DNA of 64,000 bases from Actinomycetaceae bacterium (GTDB lineage: Bacteria > Actinomycetota > Actinomycetes > Actinomycetales > Actinomycetaceae), in the NCBI GenBank assembly GCA_030537795.1, contig JAUNVE010000006.1, forward strand, positions 19,866 through 83,865, in the 5' to 3' direction. Of this stretch, positions 37,752 through 48,932 are shown in pieces. The stretch's first letter is position 1, and the number at the start of each line of letters is the position of its first letter. The notes under the pieces were generated by a model that saw only the letters and a list, made by a program, of their open reading frames with translations, had not been told where the DNA came from and ran no database searches. A program made the translations under genes and the position numbers.

Positions 37752-39752
37752 TTATTCTGCCGATGTCGGGTGCAAATGCGTCCAAATTGTGTCTGCTAAT
37801 GCTGATCCTACTCCGGGAACTGCTGTCAACTCGTCTTTCGACGCAGCCTTGAGTTTCTTTACCGAGCCAAAATGTTTGAGTAGAGCCTGTTGACGAGCGG
37901 GCCCAAGCCCCGGGATGGCATCGAGTACGGACCGGGTCATTGCTTTGCCGCGTTTCTTTCGGTGGTGGCTAATCGCGAAACGATGTGATTCATCGCGCAG
38001 ATGTTGCAGAAGATAGAGGCCGGGCGAGGTGCGCGGAAAGATGACGGGAAATTCGTCTTCTGGCAACCACACCTCTTCCAACCGTTTCGCCAGACCAATA
38101 ACCGGTATATCCACACCTATCGAATCGAGGACTTTAACCGCGGCGTTAACTTGGGGCAGTCCCCCATCTACCACCACCAGGTCGGGGCGGTAGGAAAATC
38201 GCCGTGGTCGCCCGGTTGATTCGTCAATCGGCCCCGAGGCGTAGGCGACACCGTCCTCATCCATGCCGGCGATACGCGCTTCTTCGGCAAGGAGCCGCGA
38301 GAATCTCCTATCGAGTACTTCCGCCATAGCCGCGGTATCGTCCAATGGGGCCTGCGGTGTGCCGCCGCGAATCGTGAAATGTCGATAATCGGATTTGCGC
38401 GGCGCTCCATCTTCGAAAACCACCATTGAAGCTACCTGGTGGGTTCCCTGCGTATGCGAAATGTCGAAACATTCGATACGCAATGGAGCATCGTCGAGAT
38501 CCAGGTATTCTGCCAACTCGGTGAGAGCAGCGGAGCGTTGGGTAAGATCGCCCACCCGCCGGCTCTTATGGAGTTTAAGGGCGTGCTCGGCATTGGTTGC
38601 TACCGTTTCCATCAGCGCTCTCTTTTGGCCCCGTTGCGGCACTCGAATATTCACTTTTGCACCGCGTCGCTGCGAGAGCCATTGGGTGACAACATCGAGA
38701 TCTGCGGGGAGGACGGATACTAGCACCTCGGTGGGAATGGCGGAGGTCGGAGTATGTTCCACATCGTCGACCGACACCGCTTTATTCTTTCGTCTGACTG
38801 TGTGGTCGTGTTCGGCCACTTCGGCATATACCTGTTGCAGGAGACGTTCCATCAGATCGGCATCGGTTGAATCGCCGGGTCGTTCAACGACCCAGGCTCG
38901 CACGCCCCGAATACGCCCTCCGCGTACATGGAATACCTGCACTGCCGATTCCAGTTCATCGCTGACGAGTGCGAAGACGTCGGCATCAGTTCCATCGTCC
39001 AGAACCACCGCGTTACGTTCGAGTACTTTTTCTAAAGCCGCGATATCGTCTCGCAGTCGCGCGGCCCGCTCAAAATCAAGTTCCCGCGCGGCCGCTTTCA
39101 TTTCACGTTGTTTATCTCGCAAATAAGGTCCGACACGCCCGCTCATAAATTCGCATAATTGCTCCGCCAGCTGGCGGTGTTCGGCCAGTGAGACTCGTTC
39201 CACGCAGGGAGCGCAACAGCGTTCAATATAGCCCAGTAAGCAGGGGCGGCCTTGTCGTTGGGCACGGCGCAACACGCCCGCTGAGCATGTTCTGATGGGA
39301 AATACGCGCTGCAGTTGATCGACGGTATCGCGAATCGCCCATACCTGTGAATAGGGGCCGAAATATCGCGTTCCCTTTTTCCGTGCGCCGCGAATAATAT
39401 GCATCCGTGGAATATCTTCACCCATCGATATCGCCAAATACGGATAGGACTTATCGTCCTTGTACATGACGTTAAATCGCGGATTGAACTCTTTGATCCA
39501 TGCGTATTCCAGGGTCAGTGCTTCAACCTCTGTCCCCACCACCGTCCACTGCACGGAACTGGCAGAAAACACCATTTGATGAGTACGCGGATGGAGCTTA
39601 GCGGGATCTTGGAAGTAGCTAGATAGCCGATTACGCAGGTTTTTTGCTTTCCCGACGTAGATAACTCGACCGTGATCATCGCGGAAGCGATAGACTCCGG
39701 GATCGGTAGGGATCTCGGAGGTCTTCGGACGATAATTCTTCGGGTCAGCCAC
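37752..39752 (-). CDS. uvrC: Excinuclease ABC subunit C
   Basis: A 666-residue nucleotide excision repair nuclease. It has an N-terminal GIY-YIG domain ([25 protein letters not shown]), a Cys-rich region, a UVR domain (about residues 210-245), and an RNase H-like C-terminal nuclease domain. The tandem helix-hairpin-helix ends [20 protein letters not shown] and [14 protein letters not shown]. The start is GTG 39752, which has only a weak ribosome site. UvrA and UvrB are encoded within the next 16 kb. Confidence 0.96.
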   Translation of the reverse strand: MADPKNYRPKTSEIPTDPGVYRFRDDHGRVIYVGKAKNLRNRLSSYFQDPAKLHPRTHQMVFSASSVQWTVVGTEVEALTLEYAWIKEFNPRFNVMYKDDKSYPYLAISMGEDIPRMHIIRGARKKGTRYFGPYSQVWAIRDTVDQLQRVFPIRTCSAGVLRRAQRQGRPCLLGYIERCCAPCVERVSLAEHRQLAEQLCEFMSGRVGPYLRDKQREMKAAARELDFERAARLRDDIAALEKVLERNAVVLDDGTDADVFALVSDELESAVQVFHVRGGRIRGVRAWVVERPGDSTDADLMERLLQQVYAEVAEHDHTVRRKNKAVSVDDVEHTPTSAIPTEVLVSVLPADLDVVTQWLSQRRGAKVNIRVPQRGQKRALMETVATNAEHALKLHKSRRVGDLTQRSAALTELAEYLDLDDAPLRIECFDISHTQGTHQVASMVVFEDGAPRKSDYRHFTIRGGTPQAPLDDTAAMAEVLDRRFSRLLAEEARIAGMDEDGVAYASGPIDESTGRPRRFSYRPDLVVVDGGLPQVNAAVKVLDSIGVDIPVIGLAKRLEEVWLPEDEFPVIFPRTSPGLYLLQHLRDESHRFAISHHRKKRGKAMTRSVLDAIPGLGPARQQALLKHFGSVKKLKAASKDELTAVPGVGSALADTIWTHLHPTSAE

Positions 39753-39919
39753 ACCCCGATTCTAAGCACGTTCGGCCTCGCCTGCCGCCGCCACGAATTC
39801 TAGGCGTGAGATACCAGACATGTTTGTCCGCGAACGAAGCCCCCGGGACGCGCGGTAATCGTGGTATTTTCAAGGCGAACGCGTTATTCGCAACGCCCAA
39901 TCCGATAAGAAGGTTCGAC

Positions 39920-41347
39920 ATGTTTGAATCCCATGAGCAGGCACTTGAATATGTGCGCTCGCAAGAAATCCAGTTCATTGACGTCCGTTTTTGCGACCTT
40001 CCGGGGGTGCAACAGCACTTTACGATTCCAGCCTCTCAGCTGGCTGATGCGTTAGACAATGGCCTCATGTTTGACGGCTCGTCAATTCGCGGCTTCGTAG
40101 AGATTCACGAATCTGATATGAAACTGATTGCGGACGTCACTTCTGCCTACGTCGACCCTTTCCGTTCCCAGCCAACTCTCAACATCAATTTCTCAATTGT
40201 TGATCCCTTTACCGATGAGCCTTTTTCACGCGATCCTCGCCAGGTGGCAGCTAAAGCCGAGGACTACCTACGTTCAACCGGAATCGCGGATACCTGTTTT
40301 GTCGGTGCCGAAGCAGAATTCTACGTTTTCGACGGCATTCGCTACCAAACCAAGCCGCACAGCACGTTCTTTGAAATCGATTCGCATGAGGGGCATTGGA
40401 ATTCAGGGCGTAAAAGCAACGATTCTTTTGATAATCTCGGTCATACCGTGCCTCTAAAAGGAGGCTATTTCCCGGTTGCTCCCTTGGATAGCCAATCCGA
40501 GTTGCGCGATACTATTTCACAATTACTTAATGAAGCTGGACTGACAGTAGAACGGGCCCATCACGAAGTCGGCTCGGGAGGTCAGCAAGAAATCAACTAT
40601 CGTTTTGCCTCCTTAAAGAAGGCCGGCGACGACATGTTGAAATTCAAGTACATCGTAAAGAACACTGCCGACCTTTTTGGCCAGTCAGCCACGTTTATGC
40701 CTAAGCCACTATCGGCGGACAACGGCTCCGGTATGCATTGCCACCTGTCGCTATGGAAAAATGACGAACCTCTTTTCTACGACGAAAGAGGCTACGGTTC
40801 GCTGTCAGATACTGCACGCTGGTTTATTGGCGGGCTCCTGCGTCACGCACCTGCGCTCCTGGCATTTACTAACCCGTCGATTAACTCCTACCGGCGCTTA
40901 GTTCCCGGCTTTGAAGCTCCCATCAACCTCGTGTATTCCGCCCGCAACCGGTCGGCCTGCATCCGAGTACCAATAACCGGCACCTCAGCCAAAGCCAAAC
41001 GCATCGAATACCGCGTTCCCGACCCAACCGCCAATCCATATCTTGCCTTCGCTGCTTGTTTGATGGCTGGGATTGATGGAATTCGTAATCGAATCGAACC
41101 GGCAGAGCCGATTGATAAAGATCTTTATGAACTCCCTCCGGCAGAATACGAGGATATCGAGAAACTGCCCACTTCCTTGGAATGCGCACTCGACGCCCTC
41201 AAAGATGATCACGAGTTCCTGCTCGAGGGCGATGTTTTCACGGAGGATCTTATTGAAGCCTGGATTGAGTACAAGGAATCGAATGAGGTGGCTCCCATGC
41301 GAGTCCACCCCCATCCCTTCGAATTTGAGTTGTACTACAATCTCTAA
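39920..41347 (+). CDS. glnA: Glutamine synthetase, type I
   Basis: A 475-residue enzyme making glutamine from glutamate, ammonia and ATP. Typical segments are [43 protein letters not shown] and NRSACIRVP. Tyr403 in KDLYELPP corresponds to the adenylylation site of the GSI-beta subtype, so activity is likely controlled by GlnE. The start is ATG 39920 with AAGAAGG upstream; the longer open frame to 39806 overlaps the uvrC upstream region. The gene is divergent from uvrC. Confidence 0.96.
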   Translation: MFESHEQALEYVRSQEIQFIDVRFCDLPGVQQHFTIPASQLADALDNGLMFDGSSIRGFVEIHESDMKLIADVTSAYVDPFRSQPTLNINFSIVDPFTDEPFSRDPRQVAAKAEDYLRSTGIADTCFVGAEAEFYVFDGIRYQTKPHSTFFEIDSHEGHWNSGRKSNDSFDNLGHTVPLKGGYFPVAPLDSQSELRDTISQLLNEAGLTVERAHHEVGSGGQQEINYRFASLKKAGDDMLKFKYIVKNTADLFGQSATFMPKPLSADNGSGMHCHLSLWKNDEPLFYDERGYGSLSDTARWFIGGLLRHAPALLAFTNPSINSYRRLVPGFEAPINLVYSARNRSACIRVPITGTSAKAKRIEYRVPDPTANPYLAFAACLMAGIDGIRNRIEPAEPIDKDLYELPPAEYEDIEKLPTSLECALDALKDDHEFLLEGDVFTEDLIEAWIEYKESNEVAPMRVHPHPFEFELYYNL

Positions 41348-41394
41348 CCGCAGGGCCGCCACCTTCGGCTACGCTGGCTAAGCGGTACGAGGCT

Positions 41395-41931
41395 TTAGTC
41401 GGTTCGGCTCCTTTGAGATGTGTTCATTTCATCGAATACATCACTGTAGCTACCCTTGTATTCCAGCTGAAGTAGGTAGCGTTTACGGTCGGTACCGCCC
41501 GCGTACCCAGTAATGGAGCCATCACTGCCAATGACACGGTGGCAGGGCACCACAATGGATAGCGGGTTACGCCCAACAGCCATACCGACTGCTCGTGCCG
41601 CGCGAGGGTTACCAACTGCACGAGCGATATCACCGTAGGAAACAGTGGCGCCATAGGGGATGGTTTCGAGTTCGCGCCACACCCGAGATGAGAAGGTTCC
41701 GGAAGGAAGTTCATAAGGAATGGTGAATACGCTTCGAGTGCCCGCAAAATACTCATGTAATTCGTCTGCCGTGCGGGATAGCAAGCTGTCTGCTGGGGAC
41801 ACCCAAATGCCTGTATCCGCCATGTTTTCGGAATCGGTGCCTGAGAAATAGATGCCGACGACGCTATCGTCGCGCGCCACCAGCATCAGGTCGCCTATCG
41901 GCGTCACCGTCAAAGTATGTCGCAACACCAT
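41395..41931 (-). CDS. ogt: Methylated-DNA--protein-cysteine methyltransferase
   Basis: A 178-residue suicide DNA repair protein that takes the alkyl group from O6-alkylguanine onto the Cys of VVPCHRVIGSDGSITGYAGG. The helix-turn-helix RAVGNPRAARAVGMAVGRNP precedes it. The start is placed at ATG 41931 (AGAAGGA upstream) rather than the in-frame codon at 42003, which would add 24 residues without family support. Convergent with glnA. Confidence 0.92.
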   Translation of the reverse strand: MVLRHTLTVTPIGDLMLVARDDSVVGIYFSGTDSENMADTGIWVSPADSLLSRTADELHEYFAGTRSVFTIPYELPSGTFSSRVWRELETIPYGATVSYGDIARAVGNPRAARAVGMAVGRNPLSIVVPCHRVIGSDGSITGYAGGTDRKRYLLQLEYKGSYSDVFDEMNTSQRSRTD

Positions 41932-42119
41932 GGGTCGTTTTCCTTCTGATTTTCTTCGTGCACACAGTCTACGTTGTCGGCTCCAAATCGTCGTTGGTGA
42001 CAATCGAAAGCTTGAAACCTACATAAATGTACTGGACACTCACCGAGCCTCGTGAGACTGTATGGAACAATCACCGTATCGACGCTGCCGCTCATACGGC
42101 AGTGCGGGAGGAGAAACCG

Positions 42120-43946
42120 ATGGAACATTTTCACAACCACCGTGTGTGGGGTGCTCCGACACGCTTTACCGTGGCTACCGACCACACGGTTTTCACCTTT
42201 TTGGAAGATCGAGCGCGGCGGTTTCCTCACCAACCCATTATTGAACGACGTCGAGAGGTTGGGGGTTGGCACACTGTTTCCGCCCAGCAGCTGCTCACGG
42301 AAGTCGATGAATGCGCTCGCGGACTGATCGGGCTCGGTCTGGAACACGGAGACAAGTTGTCGATTATGTCGGCTACGCGACCGGAGTGGACGATTATAGA
42401 TCTGGCTGCGCTGTCTATCGGTGTGATTGTCGTTCCGATCTACGAGTCTGACTCGGTTTCCCAAATTCAATACATCACTGAAGATGCGCAACCAAAGATC
42501 GCGATCTGCGACACTCACGCGCGAACTCAGTTAGTCGAGCACGCAGCCTCGGCCTGCGTCAAACAGATTCTCTCGCTTGAATCGGGCGCTATGCGCACAA
42601 TATCTCAAGCCGGGTTGACAGTTCCTGACAAAACGCTGCGCGCGCGACGAGATGCCGTCGATATCGATTGCCTGGCCACCGTAATTTATACATCGGGAAC
42701 GACGGGTCACCCAAAGGGCGTCATGCTAACCCATCGAAATTTCGTCGAAACGGTGTACGGTATCCGAGATGTTGTGCCGGAAATCCTGCTGTCGAAAAAG
42801 ACTCGCTTTTTGCTGTTCTTGCCGCTGGCGCATGTTTTTGCTCGATTCGTTCAAATCGCCATTATCTATGGACGCGGCATTTTTGCCCACACCGCAGATA
42901 CACGAAATCTTCTCGGCGACATTGAGAGTTTCCAACCGTCGATTTTACTGCTTGTTCCACGGGTTCTTGAAAAGGTGTATAACGCCGCCGAAGCCAAGGC
43001 AGGAAAAGGAGCTAAACGCCGACTGTTCCGTTGGGCGGCTAACCGAGCCATTCGCTATTCCCAAGCGCTGGAAACGCGACTCGGACCAACTGCCCGGTTA
43101 CGTCGCGAACATGCCCTGGCGCAACGCTTGGTGCTGAATAAAGTAAAGAAAGCCCTGGGGCCGAATATGCGTTATGTTATTTCTGGCGGCGCTCCCCTAT
43201 CCCCCACTCTCGGTCACTTCTTTCGGGGCGTCGGCTTCACCATTCTCGAAGGTTGGGGGCTTTCTGAGACCACAGGTCCGCTCACCTTGACGCCGCCGGG
43301 AGATGTTCGTTTGGGGTCGGTCGGACGCATTTTACCCGGTAATCAAATGACGCTCGATGCGCACGGGGAAGTTCTGGTGCGTGGCTGTTCGGTCACCCCT
43401 GGTTACTTTAACGATCCGCAGGCCACCGAAGATTCGTTGGCAGAGGGATGGTTTAAAACCGGCGATCAAGGTCATATTGATAAGAAGGGCAATCTTTACC
43501 TCACCGGTCGAGTGAAGGACATTATCGTGACCGCCGGAGGAAAAAATGTTGCCCCCGCTGCGTTGGAAGAGACTCTGGTGACGCATCCACTTATCTCTCA
43601 CGTTGTCGTGGTTGGAGACCAAAAACCGTACATTGGGGCGCTGATTACGCTCGATGCGGAGATGCTTCCGGCCTGGCTGAAAAATCACGGTCTCGACGTT
43701 ATGGATACCGCGCGTGCCGCCAATGAACCACGGGTACTCGATTCCTTAACTCGTGCCATTCGACGTTCCAATAAAGCAGTGTCTAAGGCCGAATCGATTC
43801 GTCGATTCCGGGTCGTTAACACCGAGTTCACGGTGGACAACGGCTATCTGACTCCTTCTATGAAACTCAAACGCACCAAAGTGGTGGAGGATTTTGCTGA
43901 AGAAATCGAAAAAATCTACAGCGGCGAGGCACAGGACGTAAAGTAG
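42120..43946 (+). CDS. Long-chain fatty acid--CoA ligase (AMP-binding)
   Basis: A 608-residue adenylate-forming enzyme. The P-loop YTSGTTGHPKGVMLTHRN, the SETTGPLTLTPPGDVRLGSVG region and the hinge motif YLTGRVKDIIVTAGGKNVAP are diagnostic. It activates fatty acids with ATP and CoA at the membrane; chain length is unknown. The start is ATG 42120 with GGGAGGAG six bases upstream; the in-frame extension to 42027 is rejected. An SDR gene follows 29 bases downstream and may be co-transcribed. Confidence 0.92.
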   Translation: MEHFHNHRVWGAPTRFTVATDHTVFTFLEDRARRFPHQPIIERRREVGGWHTVSAQQLLTEVDECARGLIGLGLEHGDKLSIMSATRPEWTIIDLAALSIGVIVVPIYESDSVSQIQYITEDAQPKIAICDTHARTQLVEHAASACVKQILSLESGAMRTISQAGLTVPDKTLRARRDAVDIDCLATVIYTSGTTGHPKGVMLTHRNFVETVYGIRDVVPEILLSKKTRFLLFLPLAHVFARFVQIAIIYGRGIFAHTADTRNLLGDIESFQPSILLLVPRVLEKVYNAAEAKAGKGAKRRLFRWAANRAIRYSQALETRLGPTARLRREHALAQRLVLNKVKKALGPNMRYVISGGAPLSPTLGHFFRGVGFTILEGWGLSETTGPLTLTPPGDVRLGSVGRILPGNQMTLDAHGEVLVRGCSVTPGYFNDPQATEDSLAEGWFKTGDQGHIDKKGNLYLTGRVKDIIVTAGGKNVAPAALEETLVTHPLISHVVVVGDQKPYIGALITLDAEMLPAWLKNHGLDVMDTARAANEPRVLDSLTRAIRRSNKAVSKAESIRRFRVVNTEFTVDNGYLTPSMKLKRTKVVEDFAEEIEKIYSGEAQDVK

Positions 43947-43975
43947 CCAAGCCAAGCATCCGATACAGTGATGCT

Positions 43976-44653
43976 ATGACACGCAAAACGATACTGGTAA
44001 CGGGCGGCACCAGAGGCATAGGAAAAGCTATTTGCCGCGAATTAGCACCGAATTATCATCTTCTTGTGGGCGGCACCTGTCGCGCGCGAGTAGACGAAGC
44101 CTGTAACTCGCTAGAATCTGCCGAACCCTTCGTCTGTGATTTGACGAATCTCACTGACCTGGAAAAAGCTGTCTCCGCAATTCATACCCTCGATGGCGTA
44201 GTTCTTAATGCCGGCATGGCATTTTCTGGCCTAATCGAAGAAGTGACGCATGATGATTGGGTTCGGATGCTCACCTTAAACGTGGTGGCACAAGCGGACC
44301 TCATTCGCCTCACACTTCCCGCCCTACGCCGATCTCGGGGACAGATTATCGCTATCAACTCCGGTTCTGGTTTTCGCGCCAGCCCCGGTAGCTCCGCATA
44401 CGCTGCTTCAAAGTTTGCGCTGCGGGCTTTAACGGACGCGGTGCGAGAGGAAGAACGCGGGATTGTGCGAGTATCATCTATCCACCCCGGTCGCGTCGAT
44501 ACCGATATGCAAGTTGAGTTACAAACCGCAGCCGGGAAACCCTACCACCCGGATGACCACATGCGCCCCGAATCCGTGGCTCGGGCAGTCAGACTGGCTC
44601 TCGATACCACCGAGGATGCCACTGTCGAGGTTGTCTCTGTGAGGCCGATTTAA
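43976..44653 (+). CDS. Short-chain dehydrogenase/reductase
   Basis: A 225-residue Rossmann-fold oxidoreductase. The cofactor motif TGGTRGIGK is at residues 10-18, NAG lies in VVLNAGMAFSG, and the catalytic Ser and YAASK motif are in order. The substrate is unknown. Following the acyl-CoA ligase, a role in lipid metabolism is possible but not shown. Confidence 0.88.
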   Translation: MTRKTILVTGGTRGIGKAICRELAPNYHLLVGGTCRARVDEACNSLESAEPFVCDLTNLTDLEKAVSAIHTLDGVVLNAGMAFSGLIEEVTHDDWVRMLTLNVVAQADLIRLTLPALRRSRGQIIAINSGSGFRASPGSSAYAASKFALRALTDAVREEERGIVRVSSIHPGRVDTDMQVELQTAAGKPYHPDDHMRPESVARAVRLALDTTEDATVEVVSVRPI

Positions 44654-44670
44654 GTTACGAGTACGGTGCC

Positions 44671-47514
44671 TCAATCAGTCGCCTTGTCGAGGGCGGCTGA
44701 TAGATACTGTCCGGTGAAAGAACTGGTCACCGTGGCGACCTGCTCGGGAGTACCTTCGGCAATAACGCGGCCGCCACCCGAACCTCCTTCGGGGCCCATG
44801 TCAATAATCCAGTCCGCACTCTTAATGACGTCCAAATTATGCTCAATCACGATCACTGTATTGCCTTTATCCACCAGTCCTTGGAGCACTAGAAGAAGCT
44901 TGCGAATATCTTCACTATGCAATCCGGTGGTCGGCTCATCTAATACGTACACGGTGCGCCCGCGTGAACGCTTCTGCAATTCGGAGGCTAGCTTAACGCG
45001 TTGGGCCTCTCCTCCGGATAAGGTCGTCGCGGATTGTCCCAGACGAACATAACCGAGTCCAACTTCCACCAGTGTATTGAGGTGTCGAGCGATACGCGGT
45101 ACGTGCGCGAAGAATTCTGCCGCCTGAGAAATCGGCATATCGAGAACCTCAGCAACGTTTTTACCTTTGTATTCGACCTCGAGTGTCTCACGGTTATATC
45201 TCTGCCCATGACATACCTCGCAGGGAACGTATACGTCGGGGAGGAAGTTCATTTCAATTTTTATGGTGCCATCCCCCTTGCACGCTTCACAGCGACCGCC
45301 TTTGACATTGAAGGAAAAGCGCCCCGGTTGGTAGCCGCGTACTTTTGATTCCTCAGTGGAGGCAAACAGTTGCCGTACGATATCCCATACCCCGGTATAT
45401 GTCGCCGGGTTCGAACGGGGGGTTCTGCCAATAGGAGACTGATCAACGTGAACTACTTTATCGAGTTCATCAAGCCCAGTAACAGTACGGTGCCGCCCCG
45501 GAACAATCCGGGATTTATTAAGTCTTGAAGCTAAAGAGCGATAGAGAATCGAATTCACGAGGGTTGACTTCCCCGAACCCGACACTCCCGTAACAGCAAT
45601 GAATAACCCCAGTGGGAATTCGACGTTGATGTTGTCGAGATTGTTTTCACGAGCGCCTTTGACAACAAGTTTACGCTTCGGATCGATTGGACGGCGTTGG
45701 TGAGGTAACGCAATGGATCGACGCCCCGCAATATAATCTCCCGTGATGGACTTGCGATTCTTCTTCAGAGCCGCGAGAGTTCCTGAGTGCACGATTTCGC
45801 CGCCGTGCTCACCAGCTCCGGGACCTATATCAACGATCCAATCTGCGCTCTCAATGGTTTCCTCATCGTGTTCAACCACGATCAGGGTGTTTCCCAGATC
45901 GCGAAGCCGAACCAACGTGTCAATGAGGCGGCGATTATCTCGCTGGTGAAGTCCGATGGACGGTTCGTCGAGGACGTAGAGAACACCGACAAGACCGGCG
46001 CCTATTTGGGTTGCCAGTCGGATTCGTTGGGCTTCGCCGCCCGATAAGGTGCCGGCCGAGCGAGCCAGAGTGAGGTAATTGAGTCCCACGTCAACGAGAA
46101 AATTCAAGCGGGCGAGAATCTCAGTCAATACCGGACGCGCAATGGCGCGCGCGCGTTCTTCGAGTTCGACAGATCCAAGAAAATCGCGACAATCTGCGAT
46201 TGACAATGCAGACAGTTCGGCGATGGACAGCCCACCGATTTTGACCGCCAACACCTCGGGTTTCAGACGCGCACCGTGACAGGAAGTACAGGGCACTTCT
46301 CGCATATAGGAGTTAAGACGCTCGAGTTGATTTTCCGATTCAGTTTCGGATCGTTTGCGCTCAATATAGTTAACCGCCCCCTCAAAACCGGTGGTGTAGG
46401 AGCGCTCACGTCCCCAGCGGTTCCTAAACCGAACGTGAACTTTGTAATCTTTGCCATATAGGACCGCTTCGCGAACTTTTTTAGGTAGTTTCTTCCACGG
46501 GGTGTCGAGAGAAAACCCCAGTTCTTTGCCGAGGGCTTTCAATAAGTTCCGATGATATTTATTATTCGCCGTCCATGGCGCCACCGCCCCTTCGGCAAGC
46601 GCTAGATCCTCGTCAGGAACTACCAGGTCGGGATCGACCTCAAGCCGGGAGCCTAAACCGGAACAAGTCGGACACGCTCCGTAAGGAGCATTGAATGAAA
46701 AAGTGCGCGGTTCGATTTCTTCAAGCATGAGCGGGTGGTCATTGGGGCAGGCTCGCTTTTCGGAGTAGCGTCGCTCACGATTGGGATCCTCTTCATCGAG
46801 ATCCGGACGATCAATGACGACGATTCCGTCAGCCAGATCCAGGGCAGTTTCAACTGAATCGGTAAGACGCTGACGTATTCCGTCGTGGATAACGAGTCGA
46901 TCAACCACCACGTCGATGTCGTGTTTAAGTTGTTTTTCTAAAGCGGGAACATCATCGAGAAACAACTCTCCGTCGACAATAAAGCGCGGAAATCCTCGCT
47001 GCCTCAAATCGTCGAATAAATCGGCGTATTCACCTTTCCGTCCTCGAACCATGGGGGCGAGAATCTGTATACGGGTGCGTTCTTCCAGATTGAGAACTGA
47101 GTCAACGATCTGTTGCGGTGTCTGTGCTGTAATTCTCTCCCCGCATATCGGGCAGTGCGCGATACCTGCCCGCGCGTATAACAAACGCAGGTAGTCATGC
47201 ACTTCCGTGATAGTGCCCACGGTTGAGCGCGGATTTCGCGAGGTTGATTTTTGATCGATAGAGACCGCCGGTGATAACCCCTCGATAAAATCAACATCTG
47301 GTTTATCCATTTGCCCCAAAAACTGGCGAGCATATGACGATAGTGACTCAACGTATCGACGTTGCCCTTCGGCAAAAATAGTGTCAAAAGCGAGGGAGGA
47401 TTTACCGGAGCCAGACAGGCCGGTAAAGACGATGAGTGAGTCTCTGGGGAGGTCAAGATCAACGCTCTTGAGATTATGCTGGCGCGCACCACGGACAATT
47501 AGCGATTCATTCAC
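44671..47514 (-). CDS. uvrA: Excinuclease ABC subunit A
   Basis: A 947-residue DNA damage sensor with two ABC ATPase modules. Walker A GLSGSGKS is at about residues 32-39 and GVSGSGKST lies in the second half. There are two signature motifs ([24 protein letters not shown]) and zinc-finger modules including CPTCSGLG and CEACKGDG with [10 protein letters not shown]. The start is taken as GTG 47514 because family proteins begin there and a LexA-box-like site lies just upstream at 47544-47559; an in-frame GTG at 47577 would place that box inside the gene. The ribosome site AGAAGG is very close to the start. Confidence 0.95.
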   Translation of the reverse strand: MNESLIVRGARQHNLKSVDLDLPRDSLIVFTGLSGSGKSSLAFDTIFAEGQRRYVESLSSYARQFLGQMDKPDVDFIEGLSPAVSIDQKSTSRNPRSTVGTITEVHDYLRLLYARAGIAHCPICGERITAQTPQQIVDSVLNLEERTRIQILAPMVRGRKGEYADLFDDLRQRGFPRFIVDGELFLDDVPALEKQLKHDIDVVVDRLVIHDGIRQRLTDSVETALDLADGIVVIDRPDLDEEDPNRERRYSEKRACPNDHPLMLEEIEPRTFSFNAPYGACPTCSGLGSRLEVDPDLVVPDEDLALAEGAVAPWTANNKYHRNLLKALGKELGFSLDTPWKKLPKKVREAVLYGKDYKVHVRFRNRWGRERSYTTGFEGAVNYIERKRSETESENQLERLNSYMREVPCTSCHGARLKPEVLAVKIGGLSIAELSALSIADCRDFLGSVELEERARAIARPVLTEILARLNFLVDVGLNYLTLARSAGTLSGGEAQRIRLATQIGAGLVGVLYVLDEPSIGLHQRDNRRLIDTLVRLRDLGNTLIVVEHDEETIESADWIVDIGPGAGEHGGEIVHSGTLAALKKNRKSITGDYIAGRRSIALPHQRRPIDPKRKLVVKGARENNLDNINVEFPLGLFIAVTGVSGSGKSTLVNSILYRSLASRLNKSRIVPGRHRTVTGLDELDKVVHVDQSPIGRTPRSNPATYTGVWDIVRQLFASTEESKVRGYQPGRFSFNVKGGRCEACKGDGTIKIEMNFLPDVYVPCEVCHGQRYNRETLEVEYKGKNVAEVLDMPISQAAEFFAHVPRIARHLNTLVEVGLGYVRLGQSATTLSGGEAQRVKLASELQKRSRGRTVYVLDEPTTGLHSEDIRKLLLVLQGLVDKGNTVIVIEHNLDVIKSADWIIDMGPEGGSGGGRVIAEGTPEQVATVTSSFTGQYLSAALDKATD

Positions 47515-47543
47515 CCTTCTACTGTAGGAACAATTCGCGCATT

Positions 47544-47559
47544 CCGCACATCTGTTCGA
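47544..47559 (-). promoter_or_regulatory. LexA (SOS) box-like site upstream of uvrA
   Basis: Minus-strand TCGAAC-AGAT-GTGCGG lies 30 bases before the uvrA start and differs at two positions from the actinobacterial/Gram-positive consensus form TCGAAC-N4-GTTCGA. The position fits repression of the uvrA promoter. Confidence 0.55.
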
Positions 47560-47675
47560 ATATGTGGCACTATTCACCTACCCAATTTTCAATCTGAGTG
47601 GCTTCGGTGATTTTCTCTGGGATTTCACGGCGTGGAACGAATGCAATCTCGCCTTATCCAGTTCATACTTAACAT

Positions 47676-48005
47676 ATGCGTACATATGCTGTGACTTACG
47701 AATACGATTCCGATCTCCTCACACTGATTGATGACTGGCGTCCGGCTCACCGCACGTACTTGCGAAGGCTCGAACGTGAAGGCAAGCTTTTTTCCTCCGG
47801 TCATCTGCGCGACCTCCACTTCCGCGGAGCGTTGCTTATTATGCGAACCGATAGCGCTCAAGAGGCCCGAGAACTGCTCGAACAAGATCCCTTCTTCGTG
47901 CACGGCCTCGTCACGAATCTCGACGTTAAAGAGTGGGAGCCTACTATCGGTGATCTCGCCGAGCGTTTTGACACCATCGACGATTTCCCGATTTCAAATC
48001 CTTAA
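47676..48005 (+). CDS. YciI-family protein
   Basis: A 109-residue ferredoxin-like fold protein of the YciI/YCII group. The N-terminal strand RTYAVTYEYDSD, the central LFSSGHLRDL with RGALLIMRTDSAQEARELLEQDPFFVHGL, and a closing WEP segment fit the family. The conserved His and Asp of the putative active site appear in the RPAHRTYL and EQDPF regions. Function is unknown; members are often small metabolic enzymes. It is divergent from uvrA. Confidence 0.82.
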   Translation: MRTYAVTYEYDSDLLTLIDDWRPAHRTYLRRLEREGKLFSSGHLRDLHFRGALLIMRTDSAQEARELLEQDPFFVHGLVTNLDVKEWEPTIGDLAERFDTIDDFPISNP

Positions 48006-48050
48006 GCGGTTTCCCCCCCTCAACCACAACCCGCAATCGCGGCACCGCTG

Positions 48051-48842
48051 TTATCGACGCAGTCGAGCTAGGCTCGCAACCAGTGCTTCAGCGACCTGTT
48101 GCGGTTGTTCAACCGCCGCCATGTGAGCGGCTTCGGTGATGGTGCGGAGTTCGACTGCGGGGCAGTCGCCTTCGCCGAGGGTGGCGACCAGTTCTTGTGC
48201 TGCGCGTTCGGGCAACGTCTGATCGTATTGGGCCCGAATGATGGTGGTGGGAACCGAAACGCGGCGTAATCCCGGACGATTATCCATCGACGCAATCACT
48301 TCACAGCATTGCGCATAGCCCTCATCTCGACAGTCGATAAAGGCCTTCCGCGTCCGTTCAGTCCGGTAATCGCCACGCTTGAGGAACTCCGGCGTGAACC
48401 ACCGTTGCATGGTTACATCGACGAGAGATTCTGTTCCGTTCCTCCTCACCGCAGTAGCTTTATCCGTCCAATCGGACGACGGAAGGATCACCGGACCAGA
48501 ACATATCATCGTCAATGATTCAATCCGCTGAGGGCGATTGATGCTCATCCATAGCGACATCATGCCGCCGAGAGACAGGCCGGCGATGTGGAAGCGGTCT
48601 ATTCCAGCATCAGCAATGGTTGCGAGGATGGAGTCTCCGAGATCGGCTGGAGTTGCCGGCCGATCAATGTCGAGAATGTCAGATTCTCCGTGTCCCGGGA
48701 AGTCGTACCGCAGCACTCGGAAGGAACCAAGGGCGGGCATGATTTCATCCCACATATAACGGTTCGATCCCAAGGAGGACCCCAGTACTAGTGCAGGGGC
48801 ATGGGTGGGACCGTCGATGCTGTAGCTCAGGATTGTGCTCAT
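48051..48842 (-). CDS. Alpha/beta hydrolase (3-oxoadipate enol-lactonase-like)
   Basis: A 263-residue alpha/beta hydrolase. The nucleophile elbow GLSLGG, the oxyanion region LGSSLGSNRYMWDEI, the DFPGHGESD segment, and a late His in ITEAAHMAAVEQP complete the triad. The sequence resembles PcaD-type enol-lactonases, but no other protocatechuate-pathway gene is nearby, so the substrate is open. No signal peptide is present; cytosolic. Confidence 0.85.
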   Translation of the reverse strand: MSTILSYSIDGPTHAPALVLGSSLGSNRYMWDEIMPALGSFRVLRYDFPGHGESDILDIDRPATPADLGDSILATIADAGIDRFHIAGLSLGGMMSLWMSINRPQRIESLTMICSGPVILPSSDWTDKATAVRRNGTESLVDVTMQRWFTPEFLKRGDYRTERTRKAFIDCRDEGYAQCCEVIASMDNRPGLRRVSVPTTIIRAQYDQTLPERAAQELVATLGEGDCPAVELRTITEAAHMAAVEQPQQVAEALVASLARLRR

Positions 48843-48932
48843 ATCCTAAACATAATGCTTCGTTAGTCATTCGGCTAGAGCATCATTCATCCGATCTGGG
48901 CATATCGGTCCGTGCCTAGCTAGGATGGCGTC

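Noticed and set aside
38395..39126. 243-codon open frame on the plus strand
   Set aside because: It lies wholly antisense to uvrC, has no recognisable motif, and its Ser/Arg/Thr-rich composition is typical of a shadow frame.
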